A stretch of 64,000 nucleotides of DNA from Prorocentrum cordatum (lineage: Eukaryota > Sar > Dinophyceae > Prorocentrales > Prorocentraceae). Position numbers and translations under genes: made by a program. Shown here piece by piece: positions 21,021 to 31,799 of the stretch; the first letter of the stretch is position 1; each line of letters starts with the position of its first letter. The notes under the pieces are model-generated. The model made no database searches. It was given only the letters and a program-made list of their open reading frames with translations, and had not been told where the DNA came from. Where the stretch lies: positions 1 through 64,000 of the forward strand of contig CAUYUJ010003032.1 in assembly GCA_963575745.1 (NCBI GenBank), in the 5' to 3' direction.

Positions 21021-22622
21021 TCATACGTGTATGGGCGCGACGCAGATGTAGTAGGCATAATCATGAACAGATCCACGCATGCCCATCTGACCATCTGTGC
21101 TAACCATTAACACCGTGTGTAGCATGTCGCGCTCGGATATCGCACTGATGCCACTGCGCACGCTCACCAGGCTCTCCGTTCTGCGCTGGCTGCGCGGACG
21201 GGTGTCTCGCCAGTATGGCATGTAGGTATGTGGAGACTGAAGCCACTGAGCGCTCCTGTCGGTGGCTCTCTCCATACGCCTCAGCCACAGGTCGTTGGCT
21301 GGCAACGCAGCAGGTGCGGTTGCAGCAGGTCTCCCTGCATTATTGGCGGCTTCCGCAATTAATGGCATGGGCGCATCTACAGCAGGCCCGATGGTTTCCG
21401 TCGCCTGCCCCGCGTTGGCTGATGAAGCAGGTTGCCCCACTGGTGTTGTTGTAGGGGCTTCCGAGTTATTCATCATCATCGCCGTGACGCGGTTGAGCTC
21501 TTCGCGAAGGTCCCTGAGTTCGTTAGCCCCTCGGAGTATCTCTCCATGACGATTTAGTGCATCCTGATCTCCAGCAAGGGCATAATGGAATTTAACTGTG
21601 ATTAGACCAACGCCCCCGCAAATGGCGCAGGGTGCCTCACTTGCAGTACCTTCCAGAATGCCAGCCAACTGTCTGGCCAACTGAGCATGTGCAACTCGGC
21701 CCCAGCACTGTGCATGTCATACGTGACCACACTGAAGCCTCCAGACCTTGTCGTGATGCATGAAGTGATCCAGGCATATGGCACACTGGCTAAGTCACCG
21801 TCGCTGATGTCTGGCGGTGTTGCCGATGGCCTGATACGCCTCTGGCGCTCCAAAGTGGTTTCACCAATCTCACACTGAATCGGTGGAACCATGGCTGCAT
21901 GGCTGAAAGTGCTGCCGGGTTATACGCAGGTGTCCCTGCTATGGTTGGAGTAGCAGGTTGCCCCGCACGGCCCAGCATCCTGCTTGCTCGACGCTCATGG
22001 TTGCGACGCTGGCGGGCCGATAGCATCGAAAGGTTGGCCTGCTGCGCCTCACGAATGGCCAGAATCCCTGGGCGCAGCTCCCCCATGGATGATGGCACTA
22101 CCAGGCCTGGGGCCTGCTGCTGCACGTCGGCGTCCACAGGGGTAACCTCTCGGCCCTGTGTGCAGCGTGGGGATCAGGAAAAGCAGTTTGCCCCGCGTGT
22201 GGACGCGGCGATGCAAATAGCGACGACGCCTGTAAAGCCTGGTAGAGCTGCGGGTCCACCCGAATGCTTTGGAGCTTTGCCTGCAGGCTGTTGGTGCTCC
22301 CAGCACTCTGTGGAGTCCCAGATGGAGTTGTGGTTCTACCCATACGTGCGAACGACGCTGGTTGCCCTGCAGATACTGGCAGCTGCTGTATCTGAGCACG
22401 CCACGGACCGCTGGCGCACAGCATGTCGGCGGGAGTAATTCCACTCGAAGGCACACCTGTCACGTCCGCACCCTGGGCCTGAATCCCTGATCCGTCAGAT
22501 CCCCCTGCAGGTGTCCCCGCTTGATACATGTCTCGCAGCATGAACACTGCAGAGAACTCGACTCCCTGGATGGGCGTCGGTTCGGGACACTTCAAGTTGT
22601 AGGGGTCTTCGAAATAAGCCAA
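21021..22622 (-). pseudogene. Copia element: gag-like region with A-G-x-P-A spacers
   Basis: Frames starting near 22622, 22137, 21892 and 21680 tile this block. The protein is Ala/Gly/Pro/Gln-rich, with repeated pentapeptides such as AGTPA, AGQPA, VGQPA and AGRPA between short conserved stretches. One of these stretches, LRDLREELNRVTAMMM, could be a coiled coil. GVGLITVKFHYALAG, with CAIC just before it, may be a partial zinc or folding motif. It is placed as gag because it lies upstream of the protease. There is no clear capsid homology that I can name. Several frameshifts break it. Confidence 0.5.
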
Positions 22623-22830
22623 TCTTTCAACGATGATGCTTCATTCAGAAATTTCCACATATCTTCGATAGAAAGATCACTGCACGGACACTGCTAACTG
22701 TTGCCCCGCAGTAATAAGGGATTGATCCATACATGTCCCACGCGGTTGTACCTGCGATAGTCGCTGGGCCGAATACCTATAAGCTGGACGATGTGAGTCG
22801 GAGGAATTCTGCCGTTCCGACCTGCTGACA

Positions 22831-23691
22831 TCATGATATCATGTGCTGAACGCCATCCCGAAGCAGGTTCTTCAAACTAACCATAACCAATACCTCGGAG
22901 TCGACACGCAGGCCGGACTGGATTTTGCTGTCGACCGGTAGATATGGGCAAGCGTGAACAAGCTGTCTGCCCTTTTTCTTGATGGTGTCGGCGGCGCGGC
23001 ATGACAGTCCAATGCTAAGTATACTCGGGATGTTTGCCCACTGGGCACCATGAATCAAACAGCAAGGTGCACCTGGAGGAATCAAATGTGTGATTCTCAA
23101 ATACAATGATTCAGGGCGTTTTATCCTAGGACTGCTGTGTCCATTACTTGGCCGGATGAAAGATGTCTCGTGCGCCTCAGGAGCGCACTGGTGGTTCTTG
23201 AGCCGCCGGCGCATGGTCTCCAGATGTTTGTGATGATGACGATTATATCCTTCAGGTGGCCATTGGTTGAGCAGCTCTGAAAGATCAACCCAGCCATCGA
23301 AATCATCGACAGACGTACTGCTCGCAGAAACCTACGAGAGAGATGGCTGTTATAGAATGGTTTGTGGCGAAGAGCAGTCGTAAGCCACTCTGAGCAGTGG
23401 CGCTGCTCCTCATGGCTCAACCATGGGCCTTTCATATTCTCTGCGTTAAGGACTCCAAGCAAGTCGTCCTTCTCCGAAACGAACGTGAGCCAAGCGTTTA
23501 CGCGAAAGAATACGTATAAATTGGCGCGCATGAGCGTCCCCGTCGGCAAGGACGGCGGCACCCTGCATAATCCATTGCACCACAATGTATCGATCAGACC
23601 CGTCATCAAATTTAGGATGGTCTGCTGGGTTGATCCTCATACGAGTGGCAGTGCGTAAACTGCCCCCATACTTTCGGAATCCAACGGGCAT
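22831..23691 (-). pseudogene. Copia element: Tpt1/KptA-like RNA 2'-phosphotransferase domain (frameshifted)
   Basis: The Tpt1/KptA family moves an internal RNA 2'-phosphate onto NAD+; some members ADP-ribosylate nucleic-acid ends. Its motifs appear here in order. TTALRHKP is at about 23355-23380. DDFDGWVDLSELL follows in another frame (about 23270-23310). FIRPSNGHS is at about 23133-23160. LIHGAQWANIPSIL and SIGL are at about 23010-23060, and SGLRVDSEVLVMV at about 22878-22917. The R-H pair of LRH, the R before GHS and the R of GLR correspond to the family's catalytic R-H-R-R set, so all four residues remain despite one frameshift between the LRH and DGW segments. The preceding 80 codons (RYIVVQWIM, then RANLYVFFRVNAWL) are unassigned. 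The domain lies between gag-like modules of the same strand and order, so it is part of the retroelement polyprotein rather than a host gene. Confidence 0.75.
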
Positions 23692-23808
23692 TTCCCAAGC
23701 AAGAACAGGTTGCCCGGCAGAACTCTGAGCAGGTTGCCCCGCTGAACTGTGAGCTGTCGCCGACGCTGCGGGTGCGAGCGCCTGCCGACGATGAGGCAGC
23801 GCCCGCTG

Positions 23809-24528
23809 TTACCCTAGCCGTCTTAGGAGTCCTTGGCGGGTACTGATGTCAAAGTCCTGGCCTTTCTTCTCCTCGATGTTGTAATACTCAGCTGTCTTGC
23901 CCTTGGGAGCTGCCCCTGATGCCTTTGATGTGGTTTCCAAGAGTTCATATCGGTACCACGCCGCGTTGAAGAAGCCCCCCATTGATGATCCCTTCAATGT
24001 TGGCATCCAGCCAGTGTGTGTCCGACCCAGGGCCAGATTATGGATAGTGGCCTTTTGCTTCAAGAGGTACTTGGCAGAGCTAAGCCTCCGATCTATTCTG
24101 GTCATGAGCAAGCCTACACCTCCAGCACGGTAGGCAATCCCGTCTTTCACGAGAAAGATCCATTCCTGCTGCGACGGCGCACTCAGGATCTATAGGGGCG
24201 TCCGCATCGCACGCGACGTCCGTAATAGGAGTTGTCCGAGGCGTACCCTTCGAAGCTTCTTCCGCGGGGTCTACCTCTTGGGCCATCTCATCAGCTTCAT
24301 CCTCATCAGCTTCTTCTTGATCATCTTCTTCCGATGTATACGAAGCGGGCTTCCCGCGTGCCAGTCGCGATTGAAGCTCTTCAAATGGTGAAGAGGTGAC
24401 AGGTGTTCCCAGATCTGAATAAGGATTGCGCTGACTTTAGCTTGATCGTACTCGTTTTCCGTCAACTGCTCCTCCCATGGTGCTGCATTAGGATCGATGA
24501 AGTAAGCCCGAGCACAACAAGACCCCAT
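23809..24528 (-). pseudogene. Copia element: N-terminal region of unknown function
   Basis: Three overlapping minus-strand frames (starting near 24528, 24286 and 24150) cover this block. The first has WEEQLTENEYDQAKVSAIL, and the last has LNFNAAWYRYELLE-like sequence (FFNAAWYRYELLETTSKASG) followed by a Lys/Glu-rich stretch, KTAEYYNIEEKKGQDFDIS. I recognise no catalytic motif. It lies directly upstream of the Tpt1-like domain and ends near two A-G-Q-P spacers at about 23706-23745, so I take it as the first module of the polyprotein. Confidence 0.5.
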
Positions 24529-24759
24529 AAGCTACAGTACGACAGGGCTCAGCTTACTTGGGAATTTCAGGGAGGAAGAAAAAACAGCGGATCCAGACTA
24601 CATCATTTGAAGTGCATCAGGAGGGAGGATCGGTGGAAATGGGAAGAGGCGCTTCTGCTACGGGGCGACGACTATATCGCGTGCAGAGTCTCGCTCAGAG
24701 CGGCTCTCTTTGTTACGGCGCCTGCGGGGGCAGGCCTGTGTGTCTCGTCGGCCAGCGCC

Positions 24760-24890
24760 GAAGCTCTCCTTTGCTGTTCTGCTCAGAGCGAGAGCCCGCC
24801 TCCGCCAGAGGAGGCTGCGTGGGCCCGACGGGTGTGCATCCGAGTTGTTGAAATCGCTTGCACGGGGATCTGTCCGCCATATCTACACCA
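24760..24890 (+). pseudogene. LINE reverse-transcriptase fragment
   Basis: The plus-strand frame reads LLRARARLRQRRLRGPDG then CASELLKSLA. This matches the RT N-terminal motif ARARLKTQRATGPDGISC-EILRSL of the large LINE at 53.7-59.6 kb. It is an internal fragment without 5' or 3' ends. The upstream sequence (24560-24760) has WKWEEALLLRGDDYIA in a different frame and may belong to the same LINE. It runs straight into the GGCGGTAAACTGTCAACC hairpin. Confidence 0.6.
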
Positions 24891-24910
24891 CATCCCTGCG
24901 TACTGCATCC

Positions 24911-24939
24911 GGCGGTAAACTGTCAACCAGGTAACCGCC
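24911..24939. repeat. Hairpin head repeat: family description and positions
   Basis: First intact member of a family of more than 30 hairpins of about 29-30 bp. The left arm is GGCGGTAA or GGCGGTGA, the loop contains CCGTCAACC, and the right arm is TTACCGCC or TCACCGCC. It is followed within 10 bp by CTCGTAGAGCT. Start positions of other members: 26614, 27758, 28978, 30157, 30495, 33614, 34069 (inverted), 35455, 38947, 39366 (inverted), 39564, 40552 (split by a LINE), 42255, 42463, 43072, 44314, 44622, 44972, 46159, 46477, 47531, 47868, 49012, 49462, 50840, 51826, 52680, 53726 (split by a LINE), 60089, 61263 and 61552 (split by a LINE). Decayed forms occur near 25405, 26335, 35975, 36897 and 50505. 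Function unknown. Confidence 0.9.
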
Positions 24940-26606
24940 GGGAGCCTCGTAGAGCCCTGTTCTCGCGCGGCGCTGCTCGGAGCACATGAAAAAAGCTTTC
25001 TGAAGCGTGCAAGTCGAAAAATCTGTTTTTTTTTCATTTTGCATATTTCCTTCGTGAACCAAGTGTGCCAGACCCAGTTCGGACCTCTCGATGCGAGGAA
25101 AGAACGAGCCCAGTGATACTGGATCGGTTTATTTTGCGTACCAGCTCTGTAATTCCTGAATGGGAAACCGACAGCACTCGTCGAAATAATAGAATAGTTT
25201 CGCGGATCTAGCTCGAGTAGCAGACCGAGTTCCCTGAAGTCTTTTGATCGTAATATTGCAGCTACGGACCGAAGAATTCAACTAGCAGACGCGGTAAAAC
25301 CCGCAGCGTTGGGAAAACTGCCTGTTCTTGAAACGAACTTTCAAATGTTGCACAAAGATACAAATACCGACCCGAAGTCGTCACATTCTCTCTTAAGGTC
25401 GGCTCGGCGAACTGGCGCCGGTCACCACCGGGAATCTCGTAGAGCTGCTTCCATGCCTAAGCACTTGAAAAGCAGACATCTTCTCAGATAATTTCTTGAA
25501 AAACAACGAATTTGTATTTTTTAGTATCAATGTCATGTCGGTTCCTCCTAATTTTCCGAGAGTAAACTGGCTCTACAGAGCTGAGCTTCTGGAAACAAAT
25601 TTCACATGCCAATACTCGGCGTAAGAATCTGCTTTCTGAAAATGAATGGTCAAACTGGGATCTGACAGTAAATGTGGACTAGGTATCCGCCCGAAGCCTC
25701 ATCAAGCTCCATTTTCGTGCAGAGCTCATCGGTCGAGTTGAGTCTCAAAAACGCAGAGTATGACATGTTGTTAGGTATGATACGGATAGTTTTGCAGACC
25801 TAGCTCAAGATGCAGACCGAGCTCAGACCTCTCGATGGAACAAACGAACGCGCCTGATGATTTTGTCTCGAATTTTCTAAGTATCAGCTCTGAAGATGTC
25901 CTGAATCTCGAGTTAAGTACAGAAAACCGACAGCACCTGTCGAAATGACTTACATGACTGGGAAAACCCAGCTCGAGTAGCAGACCGTTTTCAGACCTCT
26001 CGATGGCAGAGACGGACACCTGATCGGTCTCAATCGGTTTCTGTTGATATCAGCTCGTAGCTGACCTGAATCTGAGTTACGTACAGAAAACCGTTACGCG
26101 TGACAACTTTAGAGTGATACCCGCTCTTGAAGCGAATTTTCAAAGTTTTCACAAGGATTGAAAAACCGAGCGCAAGTCATCACATTGTCTCGAAAGATCG
26201 GGCCAACTAGGACCATTCTGCGCAATTTCTCAGAGCTCGCCTTGTCGAAGAGCTCTACGAGTTATATTCATAATATACCAGCAAAACCGACCCAAAGTTG
26301 TCACACTTGCTAGTGTGAACTGGTTTTCAGCTGCAAATCGTCAACCAAGTTACCGCTCGGCCCCTCGCAGAGCTCTATACGTAATGGTGCTCAGATGTCG
26401 ACTAGAAATCTCAAGTTTAGGCCTCAAATGATATCTGAGTGTGGTGCACAGACTTCCATCAAGTTTTACGTTTACAGCTCAAGATCTCGACATTAAACAT
26501 ACCGACGCGCCAGAATCGCCAACGGTTGATCCACGTTTTTCGACAGTACGATTACAGCTACGAACATTGAGTGGTTTCCGAAACGAATTTCGAAATCTCT
26601 CTGAAC

Positions 26607-27749
26607 TGGGCGCCGGCGGTCGTCAACCTTTCTTACCGCCGGGGGACTCGTAGAGCTTCCTGACAATGTATAATGTCGAAAAAAATGCAGAGAACGAATA
26701 GTTTTTCAGCCCAAGCGACTTCAGACCTTTCGGATGCAACAGCGGAACGCCCCTGATGTTGATTATTCTATACGGGCTCTGTAGCTCTCCTACAGCCCGA
26801 GTTACGTGCGTAAATCGACAGCACCTCTCAAGATGACTCGAACCATACGAATAGTTCGGCAAACCTAGCTCGAATATCAGACCGAGTTCAGACCTCTGAA
26901 TACAATAGTGGGACGCGTCTGTGACTCCGAATCAATTCCTGTGATTACCAGCCCTGCAGCTCCCCTGCAGCCCGAGGTAAGTGCAGAAAACCGACAGCAC
27001 CTCTCAGAATGACTCGAACAATACGAACACTTTCGCAAACCCAGCAGACCGAGTTCAGAGCTCTGGATTCGACAGACGGACGCGCCTGATGTCTCCGAAT
27101 CGATTCCTGAGATTACCAGCCCTGTAGCCCCCCTACAGCCTGAGTTAAGTACAGAAAACCGATAACACCTCTCAAGATGACTCGAACAATACAATTAGGT
27201 TCGTGATTCTAGATCGGGCAGCAGACCGAGTTCAGAGCTCTGGATTCAACAGACAACGCGACTGATATTCTGAATCGGTCTGTAAGTATCAGTTCTGTAG
27301 CTGTCATATAGCTCGAGTTAAGTATAAAAAAGCGAGAGCGCCTGTCAAGATGACTCAAATAAGACGAATAGGTTTGCAGACCTAGCTCGGCTAGCAGACC
27401 GAGTTCAGACCTCTGGATGCAACAAGCGAACGCGCCTGATCATTCTGAATGGATTAGCTGTGCTTACCAGCTCTGTAGCTCTTCTATAGCTCGAGTTATG
27501 TTCAGAAAACCGCCACCGCGTGTCAAGATGAACCGAAACGGCCGATCCCGCCTGCCTGCTTTTTGGCAGTATCTACCCGATCGAGCTGAGATCAAGATGG
27601 CGAGCGGGAATGAGATCGAATATCACGGGAAAAAATACTAGAGCCCAAACGAATGTTCAAATTTCGAGAATCACCAAAAGGTCCGTCGAGATTTTTCTTG
27701 CCAGCTGGCTCTCGGGCGCCCCGGAATTACTCAAGCTTCCAGCAATAAC
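26607..27749 (+). repeat. Type-1 higher-order unit, copy a
   Basis: Type-1 unit: hairpin head, a stretch with ACATATAATGTCGAAAAAA, four diverged ~176-bp monomers in fixed order, then a tail with GATCAAGATGGCGAGCGGGAA and TTTTCAACCGACCAAAAGTC, ending in CTCTCCAGCGCCCCGGAATT. In this copy the hairpin loop has lost five bases (GGCGGTCGTCAACC). Confidence 0.8.
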
Positions 27750-28969
27750 TGGGCACCGGCGGTAAACCGTCAACCTTTGTTACCGCCGGGGGACTCGTAG
27801 AGCTTCCTGACAACATATAATGTCGAAAAAAATACACAGACAAAATATTTTTTTGAGCCCGAGCAATTTCAGACCTCTCGGATGCAACAGCCGAACGCCC
27901 CCGATGCTTCTGGATTGTCTTCTGTACGAGCTCTGTAGCTCTCCTACAGCCCGAGCTACGTGCGTAAATCGACAGCACCTCTCAAGATGACTCGAACAAT
28001 ACGAATAGTTCGGCAAACCTAGCTCGAGTATGAGACCGAGTTCAGACCTCTGCATGCAACAGGCGGACGCGTCTGATGTCTCTGAATCGATTCCTGTGAT
28101 TACCAGCCCTGCAGCCCCCCTACAGCCCGAGTTAAGTGCAGGAAACCGACAGCACCTCTCAGGATGACTCGAACTACGAATAGCTTCGCGGACCTAGTTC
28201 GGGCAGCAGACAGAGTTCGGAGCTCTCGATTTGAAAGGCGGACGCGCCTGATGTCTCCGAATCGATTCCAGTGATTACCAGCCATGCAGCCCCCCTACAG
28301 CCCGAGTTAAGTGTAGAGAACCGACAGCATCTCTCAAGATGACTCGTACAATACGAATAGTTTCGCGATTCTAGATCGGGCAGCAGACCGAGTTCAGAAC
28401 TCTGGATTCAACAGACAACGGCCACTGAAGACTCTGAATCAGATTCTGTACTTATCAGTTCTGTAGCTGTCCTGTAGCTCGAGTTAAGTACAGAAAACCG
28501 AGAGCGCATGTCCAGATGACTCGAATAATACGAATAGGTTTGCGGACCTAGCTCGGCTAGCAGACCGAGTTCAGACCTCTGGGTTCAACAGGCGAACGCG
28601 CCTGATCATTCTGAATCGATTAGCTGTGCTTACAAGCTCTGCAGCTGTCCTGAAGCTCGAGTTATCTCGAGAAAACCGTCACCGCGTATCAAGATGACTC
28701 GAAACGGCCGATCCCGCCTGTGTGCTTTTTGGCAGTAAAAGATACCCGATCGAGCTGAGATCAAGATGGCGAGCGGGAATAAGATCGAATAGCACGGGAA
28801 AGAATACTAGAGCTCTAACGAAGAGTTTAATCTCGAGAACGAAATTTTCAACCGACCAAAAATCAGCAAAAGTTCCGTCGAGATTTTTCTTGCCAACTAG
28901 CTCTCCAGCGCCCCGGAATTACTCTTAAGCTTCCAGAAACAACTTGCTAAGGGAAGCTCTACGACTTAC
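27750..28969 (+). repeat. Type-1 higher-order unit, copy b
   Basis: Complete copy. Monomer phase marker CAGCACC/CAGCATC/GAGCGCA at 27973, 28150, 28325 and 28502, giving spacings of 177, 175 and 177 bp; the fifth unit starts near 28679 and passes into the non-monomer tail. Confidence 0.85.
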
Positions 28970-30149
28970 TGGGCGCCGGCGGTAAACCGTCAACCTTCCT
29001 TACCGCCGGGGGACTCGTAGAGCTTCCTGAGCATATATAATGTCGAAAAAACTGCAGAGAACGAATAGTTTTTCATCCTAAACGATTTCAAACCTCTCGA
29101 TGCAACAGCCAAACGCCCCTCGCTTCTGGATCTTTTTCTGTGCGGGCGAGCTCCGTAGCTCTCCTACAGCCCAAGTTACGTGCGAAAATCGACAGCACCT
29201 CTCAAGATCACTCGAACAATACAAATAGTTTCGCGAATCTAGCTCGAGTATCAGACGAGTTCAGACATCTGAATGCAACAGGCGGACGCGCCTGATGTCT
29301 CCGAATCGATTCCTGTGATAACCAGCCCTGCAACCTTTACTAAGCGCAGATAATCGACAGCACCTCTAAAGATGACTCGAACAATACGAATAGTTTCGCG
29401 GACTTACCTCGGGCAGCAGGCCGAGTTCGGGGCTCTAAATGCAAAAGCTGGACGCGACTGATGTCTCTGAATCGATTCCAGTGATTACCAACCCTGTAGC
29501 CCCCCTACAGCCCGAGTTGAGCCCAGAAAACGGACAGCACCTCTCAAGATGACTCGACGAATACGACTAGTTTTGCGAACCTAGCTCGGGCAGCACACCG
29601 ATTTCCGAGCTCTGGATTTGGCAGGCGGACGCGCCTGATGTCTCCAAATCGATTCCTGACAGTACGAGCCATGTAGCCCCCCTACAGCCCGAGTTAAGTG
29701 CAGAAACCTGTGAGTATCTCTCAAGATGACTCCAACAACACGAATAGTTTTGCGAATCTAGCTCGGGCAGCAGACAGAGTTCAGACCTCTAGATGGGACA
29801 GACGAACGCGCTTGATGATTGGCGATCGATTTCTGCGAGAATCACCTCTGTAGCTGCCCTACAGCTCGAGATAAGTACAAAATACCGACAACGCGTATCA
29901 AGATGACTCGAAACAGCCGATCCCGCCACGATGCTTTTTTGAGGAAATATTTACCCAATCGAGCTCAGATTAAGAAAGCGAGCGGGAATAAGATCGAATA
30001 TGGTCAGAAAAAATACTAGAGCTCAAACGAATTGTTAAATTTTGAGAACAAAATTTTCAACCGACCAAAAGTCAGCAAAAGGTCCGTCGAGATTTTTCTT
30101 GCCAATTAGCTCTCCAGCGCCCCGGAATTACTCTTAAGCTCCCAGCAAC
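28970..30149 (+). repeat. Type-1 higher-order unit, copy c
   Basis: Complete copy with the same monomer order. Ends at CTCTTAAGCTCCCAGCAACT, directly joined to a type-2 module. Confidence 0.85.
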
Positions 30150-30487
30150 TGGCGCCGGCGGTGAACCGTCAACCTGGTCACCGCCAGGAACCTCATAGAG
30201 CTCCTTGCACGCGTAAGAAAACTTAGATTCAAAGCAGACTGCTTCTCAGAGCATTTCTAGAAAAACATCATATTTGCATTTCTCGGTGTTAACGTGACGT
30301 CGGTTTCTCCAAATGTTTGGATAGTAAAACTGTCTCGAAAGAGCTGAGCTGCTCGCAGAATGAAGTTAAGATACAAATTCTCGGAGTAAAAATCTGCTTT
30401 CCCAAAATGAATTGTCAAATATCTTTCAAATATTCGCGAAACCACCCAAAGTTATCACTTTGTCCTTTCTGGCCGGGTCGACCAACT
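30150..30487 (+). repeat. Type-2 module (about 335 bp)
   Basis: Type-2 module: hairpin with TGA/TCA stem pairs, CTCGTAGAGCT or a variant, CACGCGTAAGAGTGCTC, GTGTTTTGATAGTAAAA, AATGAATTGTCAAATATCTT, CACCCAAAAGTTATCAC and TTTCTGGCCGGGTCGACC. No coding content. This copy begins at GGCGCCGGCGGTGAACC and ends at GACCAACT before the next type-1 unit. Confidence 0.8.
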
Positions 30488-31707
30488 GGGCGCCGGCGGT
30501 AAACCGTCAACCTTTGTTACCGCCGGGGGACTCGTAGAGCTTCCTGACAACATATAATGTCAACAAAAATACCACAGAACAAATAGTTTTTCAGCCCACG
30601 CAATTTCAAACCTCTCGGATGCAACAGCCGAACGCCCCCGATGCTTCTGGATTGTCTTCTGTACGAGCTCTGTAGCTCTCCTACAGCCCGAGTTACGTGC
30701 GTAAATCGACAGCACCTCTCAAGATGACTCGAACAATACGAATAGTTTGGCAAACCTAGCTCGAGTATCAGACCGAGTTCAGACCTCTGCATGCGACAGG
30801 CGGACGCGTCTGATGTCTCTGAATCGATTCCTGTGATTACCAGCCCTGCAGCCCCCCCTACAGCCCGAGTTAAGTGCAGGAAACCGACAGCACCTCTCAG
30901 GATGACTCGAACAATACGAATAGTTTCGCAGACCTAGTTCGGGCAGCAGACAGAGTTCGGAGCTCTGGATTCGAAAGGCGGACGCGCCTGATGTCTCCGA
31001 ATCGATTCCAGTGATTACCAGCCATGCAGCCCCCCTACAGCCCGAGTTAAGTGCAGAGAACCGACAGCATCTCTCAAGATGACTCGAACAATACGAATAG
31101 TTTCGCGATTCTAGATCGGGCAGCAGACCGAGTTCAGAGCTCTGGATTCAACAGACAACGGCCACTGATGATTCTGAATCAGATTCTGTACGCATCAGCT
31201 CTGTAGCTGTCCTGTAGCTCGAGTTAAGTACAGAAAACCGAGAGCGTCTGTCAAGATGACTCGAATAATACGAATAGGTTTGCGGACCTAGCTCGGCTAG
31301 CAGACCGAGTTCAGACCTCTGGGTTCAACAGGCGAACGCGCCTGATCATTCTGAATCGATTAGCTGTGCTTACCAGCTCTGTAGCTGTCCTGCAGCTCGA
31401 GTTATCTTGAGAAAACCGTCACCGCGTGACAAGATGACCCGAAACGGGCGATCCCGCCGCATTGCTTTTTGGCAGTAAAAGGTACCCGATCGAGCTGAGA
31501 TCAAGACGGCGAGCGGGAATAAGATCGAATATCGCGGGAAAAATACTAGAGCTCTAACGAATGTTCAAATTTTGAGAACAAAATTTTCAACCGACCAAAA
31601 GTCAGCAAAAGGTCCGTCGAGATTTTTCTTGCCAACTAGCTCTCCAGCGCCCAGGAATTACTCTTAAGCTTCCAGCAATAACTTGCTAAGGGAAGCTCTA
31701 CGAGTTA
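30488..31707 (+). repeat. Type-1 higher-order unit, copy d
   Basis: Complete copy, very similar to copy b, including four monomers and tail. Its end, TTGCTAAGGGAAGCTCTACG-AGTTACT, joins a 60-bp connector. Confidence 0.85.
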
Positions 31708-31708
31708 C

Positions 31709-31768
31709 TAGCTCCACCCCGCGCCGGAATTCCTCTAGCTCATCGATGCCGAAGAGCTCTACGAGGTA
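31709..31768 (+). repeat. 60-bp connector module: description and positions
   Basis: TAGCTCCACCCCGCGCCGGA, then ATTCCTCTAGCTCATCGATG, then CCGAAGAGCTCTACGAGGTA. Similar copies begin near 32184, 33947, 34441, 37557, 39279, 42794, 49344, 52157 and 52588, and a partial one near 45944. It joins other modules almost always after ACT and carries the shared AGCTCTACGAG core near its end. Confidence 0.85.
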
Positions 31769-31799
31769 CTGGCTAAGGCAAGCTCTACGAGTTACTTGC

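Larger units (their letters stand above)
13226..24528 (-). mobile_element. Decayed Ty1/Copia-type retroelement with accessory domains
   Basis: Minus-strand fragments follow one another in polyprotein order over 11.3 kb: an N-terminal unknown block, a Tpt1/KptA-like domain, a gag-like region with A-G-x-P-A spacers, an aspartic protease, an unknown block, a methyltransferase-like block, a zinc knuckle, HHCC integrase, reverse transcriptase and Copia RNase H. Integrase before RT is the Copia (Pseudoviridae-type) order. Neighbouring fragments lie in different frames with stops between, so the element is dead. I could not recognise LTRs, a primer-binding site or target duplications at either end, so the limits given are those of recognisable coding sequence. 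The layout resembles polyproteins I associate with dinoflagellate genomes. Confidence 0.85.
24549..26600. repeat. Copy 1 of a 2.05-kb segmental duplication
   Basis: Near-identical to 35092-37173, a direct copy about 10.5 kb away. Both begin at CTCAGCTTACTTGGGAATTT and end at CAAATCTCTCTGAACT (or AAATCTCTCTGAACT). After that, this copy runs into the GGGCGCC hairpin module, and the other into a TTGGTGGCGTCC module. Inside are a LINE RT fragment, one complete hairpin (24911-24939), two decayed hairpins (near 25405 and 26335) and diverged ~176-bp satellite monomers (about 25780-26110). Confidence 0.85.

Noticed and set aside
27590-27610. GATCAAGATGGCGAGC in type-1 tails as a spliced-leader relic
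   Set aside because: The leader as I remember it contains CCATTTTGGCTCAAG. The tail word differs at several positions and lies in the middle of a satellite tail.
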